From Muraenolepis orangiensis (Eukaryota > Chordata > Actinopteri > Gadiformes > Muraenolepididae): a stretch of 64,000 nucleotides of DNA. The notes under the pieces were generated by a model. It was not told the DNA's origin. It saw nothing but the letters and a program-made list of their open reading frames with translations, and searched no databases. Made by a program: the position numbers and the translations under genes. The DNA lies in the NCBI GenBank assembly GCA_027704905.1, contig CM051005.1:11146066-11210065 (forward strand), written 5' to 3'. Of this stretch, positions 25,551-42,116 are shown in pieces. Numbering within the stretch: the first letter of the stretch is position 1; every line of letters begins with the position of its first letter.

Positions 25551-25668
25551 CTCCACTGTCCCTGACGGTGAAGTTGAGAGCAGCGCTGGACTCTGGAGGG
25601 ATGCTGAAGAACACGGCGCTGTCGTTCCCTCCCTCGTCACGATCCACCGCCCGCAACACCTGCACCAC
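25551..25668 (-). CDS. cdh24-like: Cadherin exon F: EC5 middle
   Basis: 118 bp. Acceptor GTTCCAG|GTGG (phase 0), donor GGAG|GTAGGA (phase 1). Reads VVQVLRAVDRDEGGNDSAVF and NFTVRDSGG; the VDRDEG part is the EC calcium-binding DxD motif, and NDS and NFT are potential N-glycosylation sites. Exon length equals the usual type II EC5 exon. Confidence 0.95.
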
Positions 25669-25828
25669 CTGGAACACACACACACACACACACAACTCAG
25701 TGAGTCAGTGTGTGAGAGAGAGTATGCAAGGACATGCATGTGCACACACGTGTACATGTGTTCCCTCACACAGGAACGGGAAAGAGAGAGAGAGAGAGAG
25801 ACAGAGAGGATGAGACAGAGACAGAGAC

Positions 25829-25864
<36 letters not shown>

Positions 25865-25920
25865 AGAAGGAGAGAGGGAGAATGAGAGCGAGAGACACAG
25901 TCACACACACACACACACAC
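25669..25920. other. Intron E-F (252 bp), almost all microsatellite
   Basis: (CA)n at both ends (about 25673-25694 and 25903-25920), GA repeats between. In gene sense the donor runs into (GT)n and the acceptor follows (GT)n. Confidence 0.95.
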
Positions 25921-26042
25921 CTGTCCAGAGGAGGCGGAGTCACACATGGCCGTGGTGTACTGGCGGTCCAGCTCCGGTGGGTTGTCGTTGAGGTCCAGTG
26001 TTTCTATGGCGACCAGGACCCGGGACACCTGACTGGGGTTAT
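25921..26042 (-). CDS. cdh24-like: Cadherin exon E: EC4 end and EC5 start
   Basis: 122 bp. Acceptor CCACAG|ATAAC (phase 1), donor ACAG|GTGTGT (phase 0). Reads DNPSQVSRVLVAIETLDLND, then NPPELDRQYTTAMCDSASSGQ (split for length). The DLNDNPPE linker is the calcium-binding EC4-EC5 junction. The Cys in TAMCDS matches the conserved type II EC5 Cys region. Confidence 0.95.
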
Positions 26043-26132
26043 CTGTGGGAGCCAATCAGAGACATGGACCATAAGACGCCAGCTTGGGTGAGCAATACAA
26101 CATACAAAATACATGGAACTCAGATGGAAAGA

Positions 26133-26302
<170 letters not shown>

Positions 26303-27281
26303 TGGTGGTTGAGGGAGGGGTTGTAATGGTTTTAATGGTGGGTGTGAGTTTATATGTGTGTCGGTCCAGTCCACTCGCACTCCATCATCAGGAGCAGCTA
26401 GGAGGAGAGCATTGAGGAGCAGTGAGGACAGCATTAAGGAGCAGTGAGGAGCAGTGAGGAGCAGTGAGGATAGCAGTGAGGAGCAGTGAGGAGAGCAGTT
26501 AGTAGTAGTAGTAGCTGCCTCCTTAAGGGATAACAAGGATCTGACATCAGTGCTGCTGGGACGAAAAAAGTAAGTGGACGATAGTGATGGTAAATGCTGG
26601 GCTGTGTTTTGTCTGTCTTTGTTTGAGGATGCTCCAGCCTCGCTGGAAAAACATTATCTTGGTGGTGGCAGTTTATCCGCATTCGCTGACCGATGATGCT
26701 TTGGACGGAAGTGTCCCCCTCCGCCCGACCCACCCTCGACTTCAGTCGTCCAGATTGATTGAGTTTCCCCACTGAGTTTCAATAAGTCCCTCTCAAACAC
26801 TCAAGAGGAAGAAAAACAGGCACCTGCTAAATGACCTCAATTGAAACGTCTACAAGGGATCAGCCTCCTCGCTGCTCTTGAATCTGGAGCCTCCCGGAGA
26901 GGCGAGTGCCAGGCTCTTAGGGGTGTAATTCCTGGTCCTCTGTTCTCTGCTTGTCTCTTTTAGAAACAAGGTCACGCAGCCGTTTGGTCTCTGTTTACTT
27001 TTGTGGTTACTCCAGTTTTGATCCTGAGTTTGTTCCTCCCGCCTCTGCTTCAACCACCGTGCACATTAAAAAAATGTCAGCGGCTGCCGAGGCCAGACGT
27101 AAAATGTTAAACGTTCCCTATCATGGTTCAGCCCGAGGTCAGGCCAGATGGAACCGATCCTCTAAGTGAGTTTCAAATCGGTCACCCTCTGATGCTTAAT
27201 AATTGTTTAAAACAACTGTGCTTTTTCATTATTTATTCATTTTCGGTGCTCTGCGTTAACAATGCGTGCTTGACCTCTGAC
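26303..27281. other. Rest of intron D-E
   Basis: GAGGAGCAGT-type short repeats at 26395-26500, then low-repeat sequence with no recognised element. Confidence 0.8.
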
Positions 27282-27418
27282 CTCTCTGCGTGGCCATGAT
27301 GGTGATGTTGTGCCAGTGCTCACGCTCGCGGTCCAGCTCCATCGCCGTGGTGATGAGGCCGCTGTCCGGCGTGATGCGGAACAGCGTCTCGGGGTCCGAC
27401 TGGGGGTCAATGGAGAAC
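27282..27418 (-). CDS. cdh24-like: Cadherin exon D: EC4 middle
   Basis: 137 bp. Acceptor CCACAG|GTTCTCC (phase 2), donor GAGAG|GTCAGA (phase 1). Reads FSIDPQSDPETLFRITPDSG, LITTAMELDRERE and HWHNITIMATQR; ELDRE is the EC LDRE calcium motif and NIT a potential glycosylation site. Confidence 0.95.
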
Positions 27419-27424
27419 CTGTGG

Positions 27425-27455
27425 GGGGCGAGAGAGAGAGAGAGAGAGAGAGGAG

Positions 27456-27550
<95 letters not shown>

Positions 27551-27801
27551 AGATGTAGAGAGAGGCAGGTAGAGAGAAGAGAGAGAGGGGTAAAGAGACA
27601 GGGGGAGGGGGAGAGTGATAAGGTAGAGAGAACGGGAGAGAAGGAGAGAGAGACTCAGCAAAGAATATCCAAGTCTAGAGTTTTAGAGGTCGAACAACGG
27701 ATGATAGACACAAAGTGAGGGAGAAGAACCGGAAGAAAGAGAGGGAGACCCAGAAAAGAGGGAGAGATAGAGAAAGAGACCAATGCTAGAGAGAGAGAGA
27801 G

Positions 27802-27835
<34 letters not shown>

Positions 27836-27860
27836 CCCAGGCGAGAAGCACCTCATGCTC
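27425..27860. repeat. (GA)n tract beside exon D acceptor
   Basis: GA repeat from about 27430 to 27540, continuing as degenerate GA-rich sequence to about 27835. In gene sense it is a (CT)n tract ending a few bases before the exon D acceptor. Confidence 0.95.
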
Positions 27861-27897
27861 GCTCAAAAGCTGTTTCAAGACCGCAGAGTATCTGCGT

Positions 27898-27965
27898 CTG
27901 ACTCCAGGTCTGAAAGCCGGCAGACGCTTTTCTCCAAAGCGACTTGCAATAGGCTGTTCAACCAG
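27898..27965. repeat. Fish dispersed-repeat fragment
   Basis: Holds GGCAGACGCTTTTCTCCAAA followed by GCGACTTGCA, the reverse-complement form of the motif at 19590-19645. Confidence 0.5.
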
Positions 27966-28679
27966 GGGAGCTAAGAGAACGACTGGTCACCAGAACTACT
28001 CGTCACCGTCACCAGTCATCAGTTCATTGCATTCCTAACAACAAGTCTCCAAGAACTAAACCAGATAAGCTCAGGTAAAAGTACAATAAGATCAGGTAAA
28101 AGTACAATTAGTTGGCAAAAAATAGAACAATATCTAACTTACACGCAAACAATCTACTTTCTGTGGATGCTGTGGAGGGATGCTGGAGATGGAGGTGAAT
28201 GACCTTGAGTCGGGGCAGAGGATCGACAACCTGCGTCATTACTTCTGCAGCTACGGAGTCGGGGACACAATACGTGGACCATATTTGTGACATCGGCAGT
28301 AGGCAAAACAAGACCATTATGTCCTGGAGGACTACGTAAAATCAATGCCTGAAACCGAGTGTTTGCTTCCCCCCGAGGTGCTTCAGAAACGCTTCAGGAT
28401 GCCCTGTGTCCTTTTCTTCATGGGGCGCCCCACATACATGCTACAGCTCTGTGTGTGTGTGTGTGTGTGGTGTTTTAACCTTGATTAACAATGACTAACA
28501 GGTGTGCAGCGCACACCATCAGTCTCAGCTAACAACTGAGGCCAGGTGGTGAGGCTGCTTGAATCAGCCACCAACCACACACACACTCCACTGTCGAATT
28601 TGGTGAAACCGGCGTGTCAGTAACTGCGAGCAACATCTGAAATGTCCGGTCTGTTTCTATTCTATTACAGCTGTACCAA

Positions 28680-29170
28680 ATAGTACAGAATAGCATAGTT
28701 AAGTATGGTAAAGTAGGGTTTAGTATAGCATAGCAGAGTTTACTATAGTATAGCATAGTATAGTAGGCTGTAGTATAGTATAGTAAAGTATAGTGTAGAA
28801 TTGTCTAGTATAGTATAGTATAGTATAGTATAGTACAGTATTGTGTCGTTTTGTATAGTATATTATAGTATAGTAGAGTATTGTGTCGTTTTGTATAGTA
28901 TAGTATAGTATAGTATAGTATAGTATAGTATAGTATAGTGTAGTGTAGTGTAGTATTATAGTATAGTATAGTATAGTATAGTGTAGTATTATAGTAGAGT
29001 ATAGTATAGTATAGTATAGTATAGTATAGTATAGTATAGTATAGTGTAGTAGTATAGTATAGTATAGTATAGTATAGTATAGTATAGTATAGTGTAGTGT
29101 AGTAGTATAGTATAGTATAGTATAGTATAGTATAGTGTAGTGTAGTGTAGTGTAGTATTGTAGTATTGTA
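28680..29170. repeat. (TATAG)n pentanucleotide array
   Basis: About 480 bp dominated by TATAG with TGTAG and TAGTA variants. The long opposite-strand frame (YYTILYYTIL...) is an artefact of the 5-bp unit. Confidence 0.97.
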
Positions 29171-30492
29171 TAGAGGGGTCCCCTTGACGAAGTCAAATCT
29201 GATTCATCAGAATGCCTTCAATAAAAAAGGTGTGGCGAGGCTATATCTAAAGGCTTATCTAAGGCTATATCTAAAGGCTATATCTAAAGGCTATATCTAA
29301 AGGCTATATCTAAATCATGCAATATCGTGGGGGGGACTTGTTCCTATTTAGATTTGCCGTTGCAGTTCTGTATGAATTATAGACAATGTTTTAAATAAAT
29401 GATATAGGAGTGTGCAAGCAAAGGATGTGTCTGAGAGTGTCTTCATGTGGGTGAATGTAGGTGGGGGTGGAGGCGGGGGAGGGCCTGACATTTATTCATC
29501 TACAAAAGGGGAGGCCCTGCAGAAAAAAGTTTGGGAACCACTGCTATATATATATAAACAAAACACTTCTAGGCTATGAAACCAAACAGTGGCCGTTCCC
29601 CGCTGGCTCCGTTGATACCGTCTGACTTTCGCACGGAACTCACATCAGATCTCGACAAAAAAGCTCCTCTTCAGTAAAGAGAATGAAGAAGTGGGTTTGA
29701 CTGATAAAAAAAGATGTGAAACACTTTTGAACGAGGCGTGCAGAACAAACGAGAATACGGTGTTTCGATTTCAGAAACAGATCGACGAAAAACGCCCTCT
29801 AACCGAATTCCGAGGGGAATCTGTTCGAGCGGGGGCGGCACAACAGCTGCTGTTGACACAGTGAGCATATTTTTTCATGTTTTTTCAAACTGCTGCCAAA
29901 CTTTTTTTTTGTGTGTGTTTGCCTGACATTGTGCAACCTGCTAGACTACTAACGGCCCAGAATGGGCTGCTCTACTTGGAGACGGTGAAATGATTGGATG
30001 GCGCCACTGTGCCGTCACGTAAAGGGGTGATCAAACTCACAATGAGGACGTTTGTTGAAAGCCAAAAATATATATAAAACAACCGCACATTGCACACAGA
30101 AGAGTCAATATTGTATAGTATTGTTTAGTATTGCATCTAGTATTGTACCTTGTATTGTATACTATTGTCTAGTAATGTATAGTATTGTCAAGACATGCAT
30201 ATATGTGAGTGTTTCTAAATGTGTGTGTGTCTGTTCTTATGTGTGGTTGTGTCTATGTGTATACATATACACATACACATTCACGTGTGTATGTGTATAC
30301 TTGTGTGTATGGTGTGTGTGTCTGTATGTGGTCATGTGTGCGTGTCCATGTGTGTGTGTGTCCATCAGTGTGTGCGTGTGTGTCCATGTACAATATGTGT
30401 CCATCTGTGTGTGTGTATGTATGTTTCGCTAGGTGTGTGTGTGTGTGTGCATTTATATGTGTGTGTGGGTATGTAGATATGTGTGTGTGTAC
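29171..30492. other. Rest of intron C-D
   Basis: A 13-bp CTATATCTAAAGG-like tandem (about five copies) at 29240-29314 comes first. A possible transposon end (AAAGTTTGGGAACCACTG) lies at 29528-29545, low-repeat DNA at 29550-30050 and GT-rich sequence at 30200-30490 reaching the exon C donor. Confidence 0.7.
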
Positions 30493-30749
30493 CTGATGTT
30501 ATTGGTCAGCCCCGTGTCCGGGTCCACGGCGCTGACCCGGCCCACGGTGCAGGCGGGGGGGCAGTTCTCCGACACGTCCATCAGGTAGCTCGTCCTGGAG
30601 AAGCGCGGCGGTTCGTCGGCATTCAGCACCGCCACCCGGACCGAGGCCCGGTCCTTGAAGGGCCCGCGCCGCAGGAACCGGGGGTCCACGATGGGGTTCA
30701 TCACCTCCACAGAAAAGGAGTAGGAGCTGCGGCTCTCATAGTCCACTGC
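30493..30749 (-). CDS. cdh24-like: Cadherin exon C: EC3 end and EC4 start
   Basis: 257 bp. Acceptor CACCAG|GCAGTG (phase 0), donor ATCAG|GTACAC (phase 2). Reads AVDYESRSSYSFSVEVMN, DPRFLRRGPFKDRASVRVAV, LNADEPPRFSRTSYLMDVSE and VGRVSAVDPDTGLTNNI. The RGPFKD and ADEPP strings are hallmarks of type II EC3/EC4. The linker has Asn where most members have Asp (NADEPP). Confidence 0.96.
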
Positions 30750-30929
30750 CTGGTGGTGGGGGTGGGGGGGGGGGGGGGAGGAGACACAGGAAGAGAGTCA
30801 CAAGGATGGAACAGGAGCAGGCCTCACGGGCTGATGCGAACATCGCATTGGACAAACATTACATTGAGGGGACTTTAACCAGTGCAATTTCAAAAAGGTA
30901 TTACCAAAATACTTTCAACAAATCTCATG

Positions 30930-32700
30930 TCCGACTAGACAGAACAAAAATCGTGATCACTTCTACACCACCATCAAGCACGCTTATCGCACTGTTGCGC
31001 TGCCGGCTTTCGGCAAATCAGACCATGCCTCCGTGCTTCTACTTCCTGTTTACAAGCAGAAGTTGAAGTCCACGCCCACCGTTGTGAAGAACGTGCGTCG
31101 CTATAAATCACTGACTGGAGTGTATTCAAGACCACTGACCTTGATGTGTATGCAGATCATGTCACAGCATACATTAACAGGCTATGGAATGCATCCTGAC
31201 CAGGTCTGTTTGCTCATTCCAGAACCGCAAACCATGGATGAATGCTGACATACAGAACAAACTTAAGGAACGGAGTACCGCTTTCACAACAGGTGACTCC
31301 GATCACTACAAGAAGGCCAAGTATGAACTCAGAAAAGCCATCAAGAAGGGTCAATTGGATTATAAAAACTAAATGGAATCAAAGTTCGGGGGCTCTGACA
31401 CCAGACGCATGTGGCAAGGTCTGAGGGTCCTCTCCAACTACAAGGGGAGCTCAGGGGCAGTCACCAACAATGACCCTAACCTACCAGATGAGCTTAACAA
31501 GTTTTTCACTCGCTTTGAAAGGGACCATGAGCCGACCAACAACTTGAACACCCACCCAGAGGACTACGTTCTATAACTGTCCCAGTCCGAGGTCTGCAGA
31601 ACCTTCAGGAGGGTGAAGGCAGGGAAGGCAGCCAGCCCAGACAGAGGGTTCAATCCTGTGTCTTCAAGACCTTCGCCGACCAGCTGGCTCCTGTCTTTAC
31701 CGACATCTACAATGCATCACTGCAACGGTCTGTCTTCCCACCGTGCTTCCAAAGTGTCAACCATTGTGCCGTTACCCAACAGCCTCGCACTGAATTTCAG
31801 AAAGACCAAGGAGCTCATCGTGGACTTCAGGAGCCACCGGGGCACCCACTCCACCATCAGCCTTGACGGGACACCGGTGGAAGTCGTCAGCTGCTTCCGG
31901 TTCATGGGACTACAGATCCCAGGTCATGCTGAAGAAAGCACACCAGCGCCTCTATGCTCTGCGGTGCCTCAGAAAAAGTGGTATAGGCCAGAGGTGGCTA
32001 GTGAACTTCTACCATGGCACTGTAGAGAGCGTCCTGACGGGTGGCGTCACCGTGTGGTATGGCAACACCACTGCACGGGACAAGAAAGCCATCTAGAGGG
32101 TCGTGAGGACAGCAGAGAAGATCATCGGGTGTGCACTTCCATGCATTTCCATGCACTTCCATGCACTTCCATGCATTTAGGATCAGATGTCGGAAGAAGG
32201 CCATGTCCATCATAAAGGACTGCAACCACCCTGGGCACCATCTCTTCTCCCCCCTACCGTCTAGTCGACGGTTGCGCAGCATCTGTACAAGTACTACTAG
32301 GTTTAAGGATCGTTTTTATGCACAGGCAGTGAGCCTACTGAACTGCTAGCAATGCTGCCACTTTCACTTTCATAACATAGTCATTACCATTACACTTACA
32401 TACTTTGCTGGATTCTCTGGACTCATCACAGTTACTGCACTGTACTGCACTGTATTCACGATGCTGCTGCACTACTGGCACTTTAAATGTTTTTGAAACA
32501 TTTTTGTAAAAAAAAAAAAAAAAGAAACATGTACATATCATTAATTTCACTTTGCTGCTCTTTTTGGTTTATTTTAGTGTATATATCATTTTTATTTTTA
32601 TGGTGTTGTTTTTAAGATTTATACTGCGGGAGGGAATGGGGAGTAAGCGTTCCTATGTTACAAATGGCAAATAAAAATCTTGTATCTTGTATCTTGTATC
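30930..32700 (+). mobile_element. L2-type LINE with deleted RT core
   Basis: Fragments in order: endonuclease end (SDHASVLLLPVYKQKLKS, about 31015-31070 in mixed frames), linker (RKPWMNADIQNKLKERS, 31225-31290; RRMWQGLRVLSNYKGSS, 31400-31455) and RT start (KAGKAASPD). The sequence then jumps directly to the post-catalytic part (RKTKELIVDFRSHRGT, 31800-31850), so the FADD-containing core is gone. The C-terminal block runs to about 32345 in shifting frames. The 3' UTR follows, with poly-A at about 32508-32523 and the tail repeat CTTGTATCTTGTATCT at 32681-32700. An extra (ACTTCCATGC)n expansion sits at about 32137-32176. Confidence 0.88.
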
Positions 32701-32830
32701 TCGGTGTGTGTGTGTGTCAGCAGGAGTGAGTCTCGGTGTGTGTTTGTTTCAGCAGGAGTGAGTCTCGGTGTGTGTGTGTGTCAGCAGGAGTGAGTCTCGG
32801 TGTGTGTGTGTCAGCAGGAGTGTGAGTGTC
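32700..32830. repeat. About 31-bp tandem repeat, four copies
   Basis: Unit TCGGTGTGTGTGTGT + CAGCAGGAGTGAG, abutting the LINE tail on its right. Confidence 0.9.
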
Positions 32831-32924
32831 TGCATTTTTTGTTTGTGTCACCTTTTGGTGTCACCTCCACAATCTTTTCCCCTGATGGAAAAGCAAGAAT
32901 ATTTCTGTCATTCTAAGCTCTAGC

Positions 32925-33308
<384 letters not shown>

Positions 33309-33499
33309 CCCTTCTCTCTCTCAGTCCCCCTCTCTCTCGACCCCTAGAGTGACGAGAGGGTACAGAAATCCACACACACCCCCCTGCCGTGGGGCTGAGT
33401 GCAAAGTGTTTCATATTATGGGATGGAAAATCTTCCCTTTGTGTTGTGATAATGATTCTTCTTCATCTCGGGACGCGTAGTGTTGCAGAATGTAAAGTA

Positions 33500-33500
33500 G

Positions 33501-33579
<79 letters not shown>

Positions 33580-33764
33580 TCTCTCTCTCACATACATACA
33601 TACATACATACATGCACACATACATACTGAGGAGGTCCCCAACTGACTCTTTTCCTAATCTCTGTAATACACATATCTCTCTCTCTCTCTCTTTCTCTCT
33701 CTCATAACACACATAAACACATACACACATACATACATACTGTGAGGAGATCCCCAACTGACAC

Positions 33765-33802
<38 letters not shown>

Positions 33803-33828
33803 TCACTCATCTCTCTCATCACTCTCTC

Positions 33829-33871
<43 letters not shown>

Positions 33872-33985
33872 CATGTCTCTCTCACTCTCTCTCTATGCTC
33901 TCCTCTCTCTATGTCTCTCTATGTCTCTCTCTCTCTCTTTATCTCTTCTCTCTTCTCTCTTCTCTCTTTCTCTCTCCCTATCTCT
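33500..33985. repeat. (GT)n, (CATA)n and CT-rich repeats
   Basis: (GT)n at 33503-33578, CATA units at 33592-33613 and 33728-33740, and CT-rich tracts at 33767-33975. An approximate direct repeat (CATACATAC...GAGGAGGTCCCCAACTGAC) occurs at about 33595-33650 and 33725-33765. Confidence 0.93.
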
Positions 33986-34302
33986 GTCTCGTCCAGTTGT
34001 GAGCAAGCGTGCAGGGTCCTGGTGAACAAAGCCCTCTCCCCCAGTAGTGTCTGAATGCTAGCAGGTTGATTGAAGAGGAGGAGAGGGGAGATGAAGGGCA
34101 CACATATTGCAATTCAGTAAGCGTGAGGGCGTCACATGGGGGGAATGTGGGGGTGGGGGGACAGGACAGAAGAGAATAAGAAATAAATAATAGAACACAA
34201 AGAAAGAATCAGCAGGGAAATGTCAAGAAGTCAAGGTTGTCAAGAAGGAGATGTGAAGAAGAATGGAGAGTGTGTGTTAGTGTGTGTGTGTGTGTGTGTG
34301 TG

Positions 34303-36170
<1,868 letters not shown>

Positions 36171-37135
36171 TTGGTGTGTGTGTGGAGTCTCCTTTCACTC
36201 ACCTGGGGTGAGTGAGAGTGAGAGAGTGAGTGAATTCAGCCAAATGCTATCATTGAGTGTACCAGACAAAACAATGACCAAAGATAATAAAACAACAATG
36301 CAATTTTTTTAATTTGCATGCCTGTAGAATATAACACAAACGGCTATAGTTGAGACAAATACTATTCTGGGAATCATTTAAATGTGATACAGAAGTTCAT
36401 GATTTACGGGCACAAATTGCTGTTGTCACATCTCTAAATAGAGAAATGGCGTTTTCTTACCAGAGTGAAGTTTTCACTTATTTCCTCTCGATATCCCATT
36501 ACGTTGTGTTATTCACCACCGCTTACAGACAGCAGTTACATCACATGTTGTCTCTGCAGGCTGCATGGCTAGGGTTTATGTAGTTGCTTTGGGTTCTCCT
36601 GCACTTCTAATGTTCCCACTGGCGTGTGCTCATAAAAATAAGCAATGTGGGAGCCTTTTTTGGTAGCAGCCGAGGCGTCTGGTTTCAGCACCGCGGACAT
36701 TTCCGCTGCTCTCTCACTGACACACAAACACACACGGGCGTCTGGTTTCAGCACCATGGACAGCTCTGCTGCTCTCTCATTGGTTTCAGAACCGCGGGCA
36801 GCTCTGTTGCTCTCTCATTAGTTTCAGCACCGCGGACAGCTCCGCTGCTCTTTCTCTGGTTTCAGCACTGCGGACAGCTCCGCTGTTCTTCCACTGGGCA
36901 GTCGGCTGGCTGGCCTGCTGTGTTTAAAGGCACCTGCTTAAACCCAATTGTGTGTGCCTGTCGTACAACCAGGTGGGTCCATTATCCTAGCAATGGCAAT
37001 TGCAATATACCCTATGGTGATCACACATGGGCTGACACTTTGGTTGTGAATTTTCTTGGTGACTCTAGTCTGAACTCTACATCCTCCCTAGGGTTCACAC
37101 ACAGTCATAAACATGAGAAGTGTTGAGTCTTGATT
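36171..37135. other. Intronic DNA with a 45-bp degenerate tandem
   Basis: At 36677-36890 a unit GGTTTCAGCACCGCGGACAG + CTCYGCTGCTCTCTCA is repeated about five times. The rest is low-repeat sequence with no gene. Confidence 0.8.

Positions 37136-38252
<1,117 letters not shown>

Positions 38253-38341
<89 letters not shown>
38253..38341. repeat. (CT)n microsatellite
   Basis: 89 bp of CT. Confidence 0.98.
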
Positions 38342-39071
<730 letters not shown>

Positions 39072-39267
39072 TAACTATCACTAAACCTCTTCCTATTGTT
39101 ATGTCTCTCCTTGACTTTCCTTTACACACACACACACACACAAACGTATGTGCTTATGTACTTATATGCTTCAGAAGAGCAGCCGAAACATGACTGAATG
39201 TCAGTCACAACAATGTCTCCAGGTCGGTCACAGCACCTCACTGAGCCACGGCAAACATTAGCATTCA

Positions 39268-39302
<35 letters not shown>

Positions 39303-39314
39303 CTTTTGATTGAG
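39072..39314. repeat. Duplicated segment, copy 1
   Basis: Starts TAACTATCACTAAACCTCTT and ends GGCTTTTGATTGAG. It is matched almost base for base, outside its CA and GT tracts, at 41654-41986. Confidence 0.93.
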
Positions 39315-39521
39315 AGAGGATAGTGATTCAAAGCAAGGTATGTGTGTGTGTGTGCGTGTGTTTAGCTGTTTAATGGCTGTTTTATGGTTATTTAATGGTT
39401 TTTAGGCTGCTGTTCCAAAATACAGAAAATAGGACAAAATAAACAGCTCCCTGAGTTTCAAAGGAAAGACCATCACTGTTATACTGCTGTTTAAAAAACT
39501 AAAAGCTTTTCTTCAAGGGTG

Positions 39522-40210
<689 letters not shown>

Positions 40211-40999
40211 CACACTCGCACCAACACATTTCCCACACACATAGCAGTATTTCTAAATATATCTTAGGTATTCAAGGACGCAACCTGATTTTGAACTGTA
40301 TTAAGCGCTATTGGACTCAATCTCATGCGCTACCAATCCATGCTCAACTTGAGCATGGAGCTAGGCCCTCAGTATAGAGCGCATAACCCCATAACCGCAT
40401 AACCGTCACACCACAGAAAGTCCCCTGGATCCAGATTCAGATCTGTTCAAAAATGTAATCAACTGTTCCTTGGCCCGTACATCATGTAACCACCAGGTGT
40501 TGTTCAATTCTGTAAATAACTTTTTTTGCGTTATCTTGTTAACAGATAAACAAACAAACTAACTAACTAACAGACGCGAAAACATAACCTCCGCCCCATC
40601 TTGGATTAGCGGAGGTAACCAGGCAGCCAGGAGCCAACAGAACCGGGCTCAGGCCCTCAGTGTGGTTCTGGTGTTCTGCCCGGCCACCTGAGGCCCATTA
40701 TCCTCAGATCTCTGATCAACGCTGAGAAAACCCAAAAAACATCATCTGTTGTTCGGTGCTCCATTTCATTTATCATTTCACGCGAACGCTGTGGGTTGTT
40801 TTTTGTTTTTTTCCCCATCTCTGGGTATCTGATGGGTGGGTTGTGGTTGTGGGAAGCAGGGGATTAGAGCGAGACACGGAGCACTAAAACAGAACCCAGA
40901 ACACAGAAAGCAGAACAAACAAAGGCAGGTTGGAGGACTAATTGAGGGTTTGAAAATAATGCTTTGTTTGGTTTTCAGTGCCTTAGTGAATATGGATCC

Positions 41000-41003
<4 letters not shown>
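40211..41003. other. Low-repeat intronic DNA
   Basis: Nothing identified except a perfect 21-bp palindrome at 40338-40358 (CCATGCTCAA-C-TTGAGCATGG) and a short (AACT)n at about 40553-40570. Confidence 0.6.
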
Positions 41004-41090
<87 letters not shown>

Positions 41091-41132
41091 AAGAGGGAGG
41101 GAGAGAGAGAGGCATATATATAGTGTGTGTGT

Positions 41133-41180
<48 letters not shown>

Positions 41181-41203
41181 ATGTGTCTGGGTATATTTCA
41201 ATA

Positions 41204-41278
<75 letters not shown>

Positions 41279-41552
41279 ACTGTGTCTCTCTCCCCCCTCT
41301 TTTATTAGTGTTTCCACTTCACTGGTGCACCTGACTTCTATCAGCATCTGTCTCTTTATCCCTATGAGGTGCTTTCAGTGGCTAGCTAATGTCTCTCTCC
41401 CACTCTCTCTCTCCTACTCTCTCTCCTACTCTCTCTCCTGTCTGTTCATCTCAGCGTACTTCTCCTCTGTTCTCCTTCTCTATCATCCCTCGCCATGGCT
41501 TACAACAGTGCTGTCTCTGTCTTTCATGACACACTCCTCTGTCTGTCTGTCC

Positions 41553-41612
<60 letters not shown>

Positions 41613-41650
41613 CCCTCTCTCTCCTTCTCTCTCTCTCGCCCTCTCCTAAG
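41004..41650. repeat. GA, GT, CT and (GTCT)n repeat cluster
   Basis: (GA)n at 41004-41086, (GT)n at about 41121-41180, (CT)n at about 41211-41278, CT-rich blocks to 41440 and (GTCT)n at about 41537-41606. Confidence 0.95.
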
Positions 41651-41653
41651 TGT

Positions 41654-41702
41654 TAACTATCACTAAACCTCTTCCTATTGTTATGTCTCTCCTTGACTTT
41701 CC

Positions 41703-41798
<96 letters not shown>

Positions 41799-41986
41799 TC
41801 AGAAGAGCAGCCGAGACATGACTGAATGTCAGTCACAACAATGTCTCCAGGTTGGTCACAGCACCTCACTGAGCCACGGCAAACAGCATTCACGGTGTGT
41901 GTGTGTTGTGTGTGTGTGTGTGTGTGTGTGTTGTGTGTGTGTGGTGTGTGTGTGTGGTGTGTGTGTGTGTGTGGCTTTTGATTGAG
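41654..41986. repeat. Duplicated segment, copy 2
   Basis: Second copy of 39072-39314, 2.6 kb away in the same orientation, longer because its CA tract (41706-41795) and GT tract are expanded. Confidence 0.93.
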
Positions 41987-42116
41987 TTGAGTGTGTGTGT
42001 GTGGGGGGGGGGTATCGACTGAAGGGGGCCAATTCATTCACAGCGAGTGACATAACCAAGAATTAATTTTAATGTGAAGGCCCCGGCAATCGCTCAAAAC
42101 AGATCAATCAAGAAAT

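Noticed and set aside
25197..26055. Open frames merging exons E and F with repeat peptides
   Set aside because: The repeats are intron; clean AG/GT sites at 25668/25551 and 26042/25921 define the exons.
28720..29196. 158-codon Tyr/Thr/Ile/Leu repeat frame
   Set aside because: Translation of the TATAG array.
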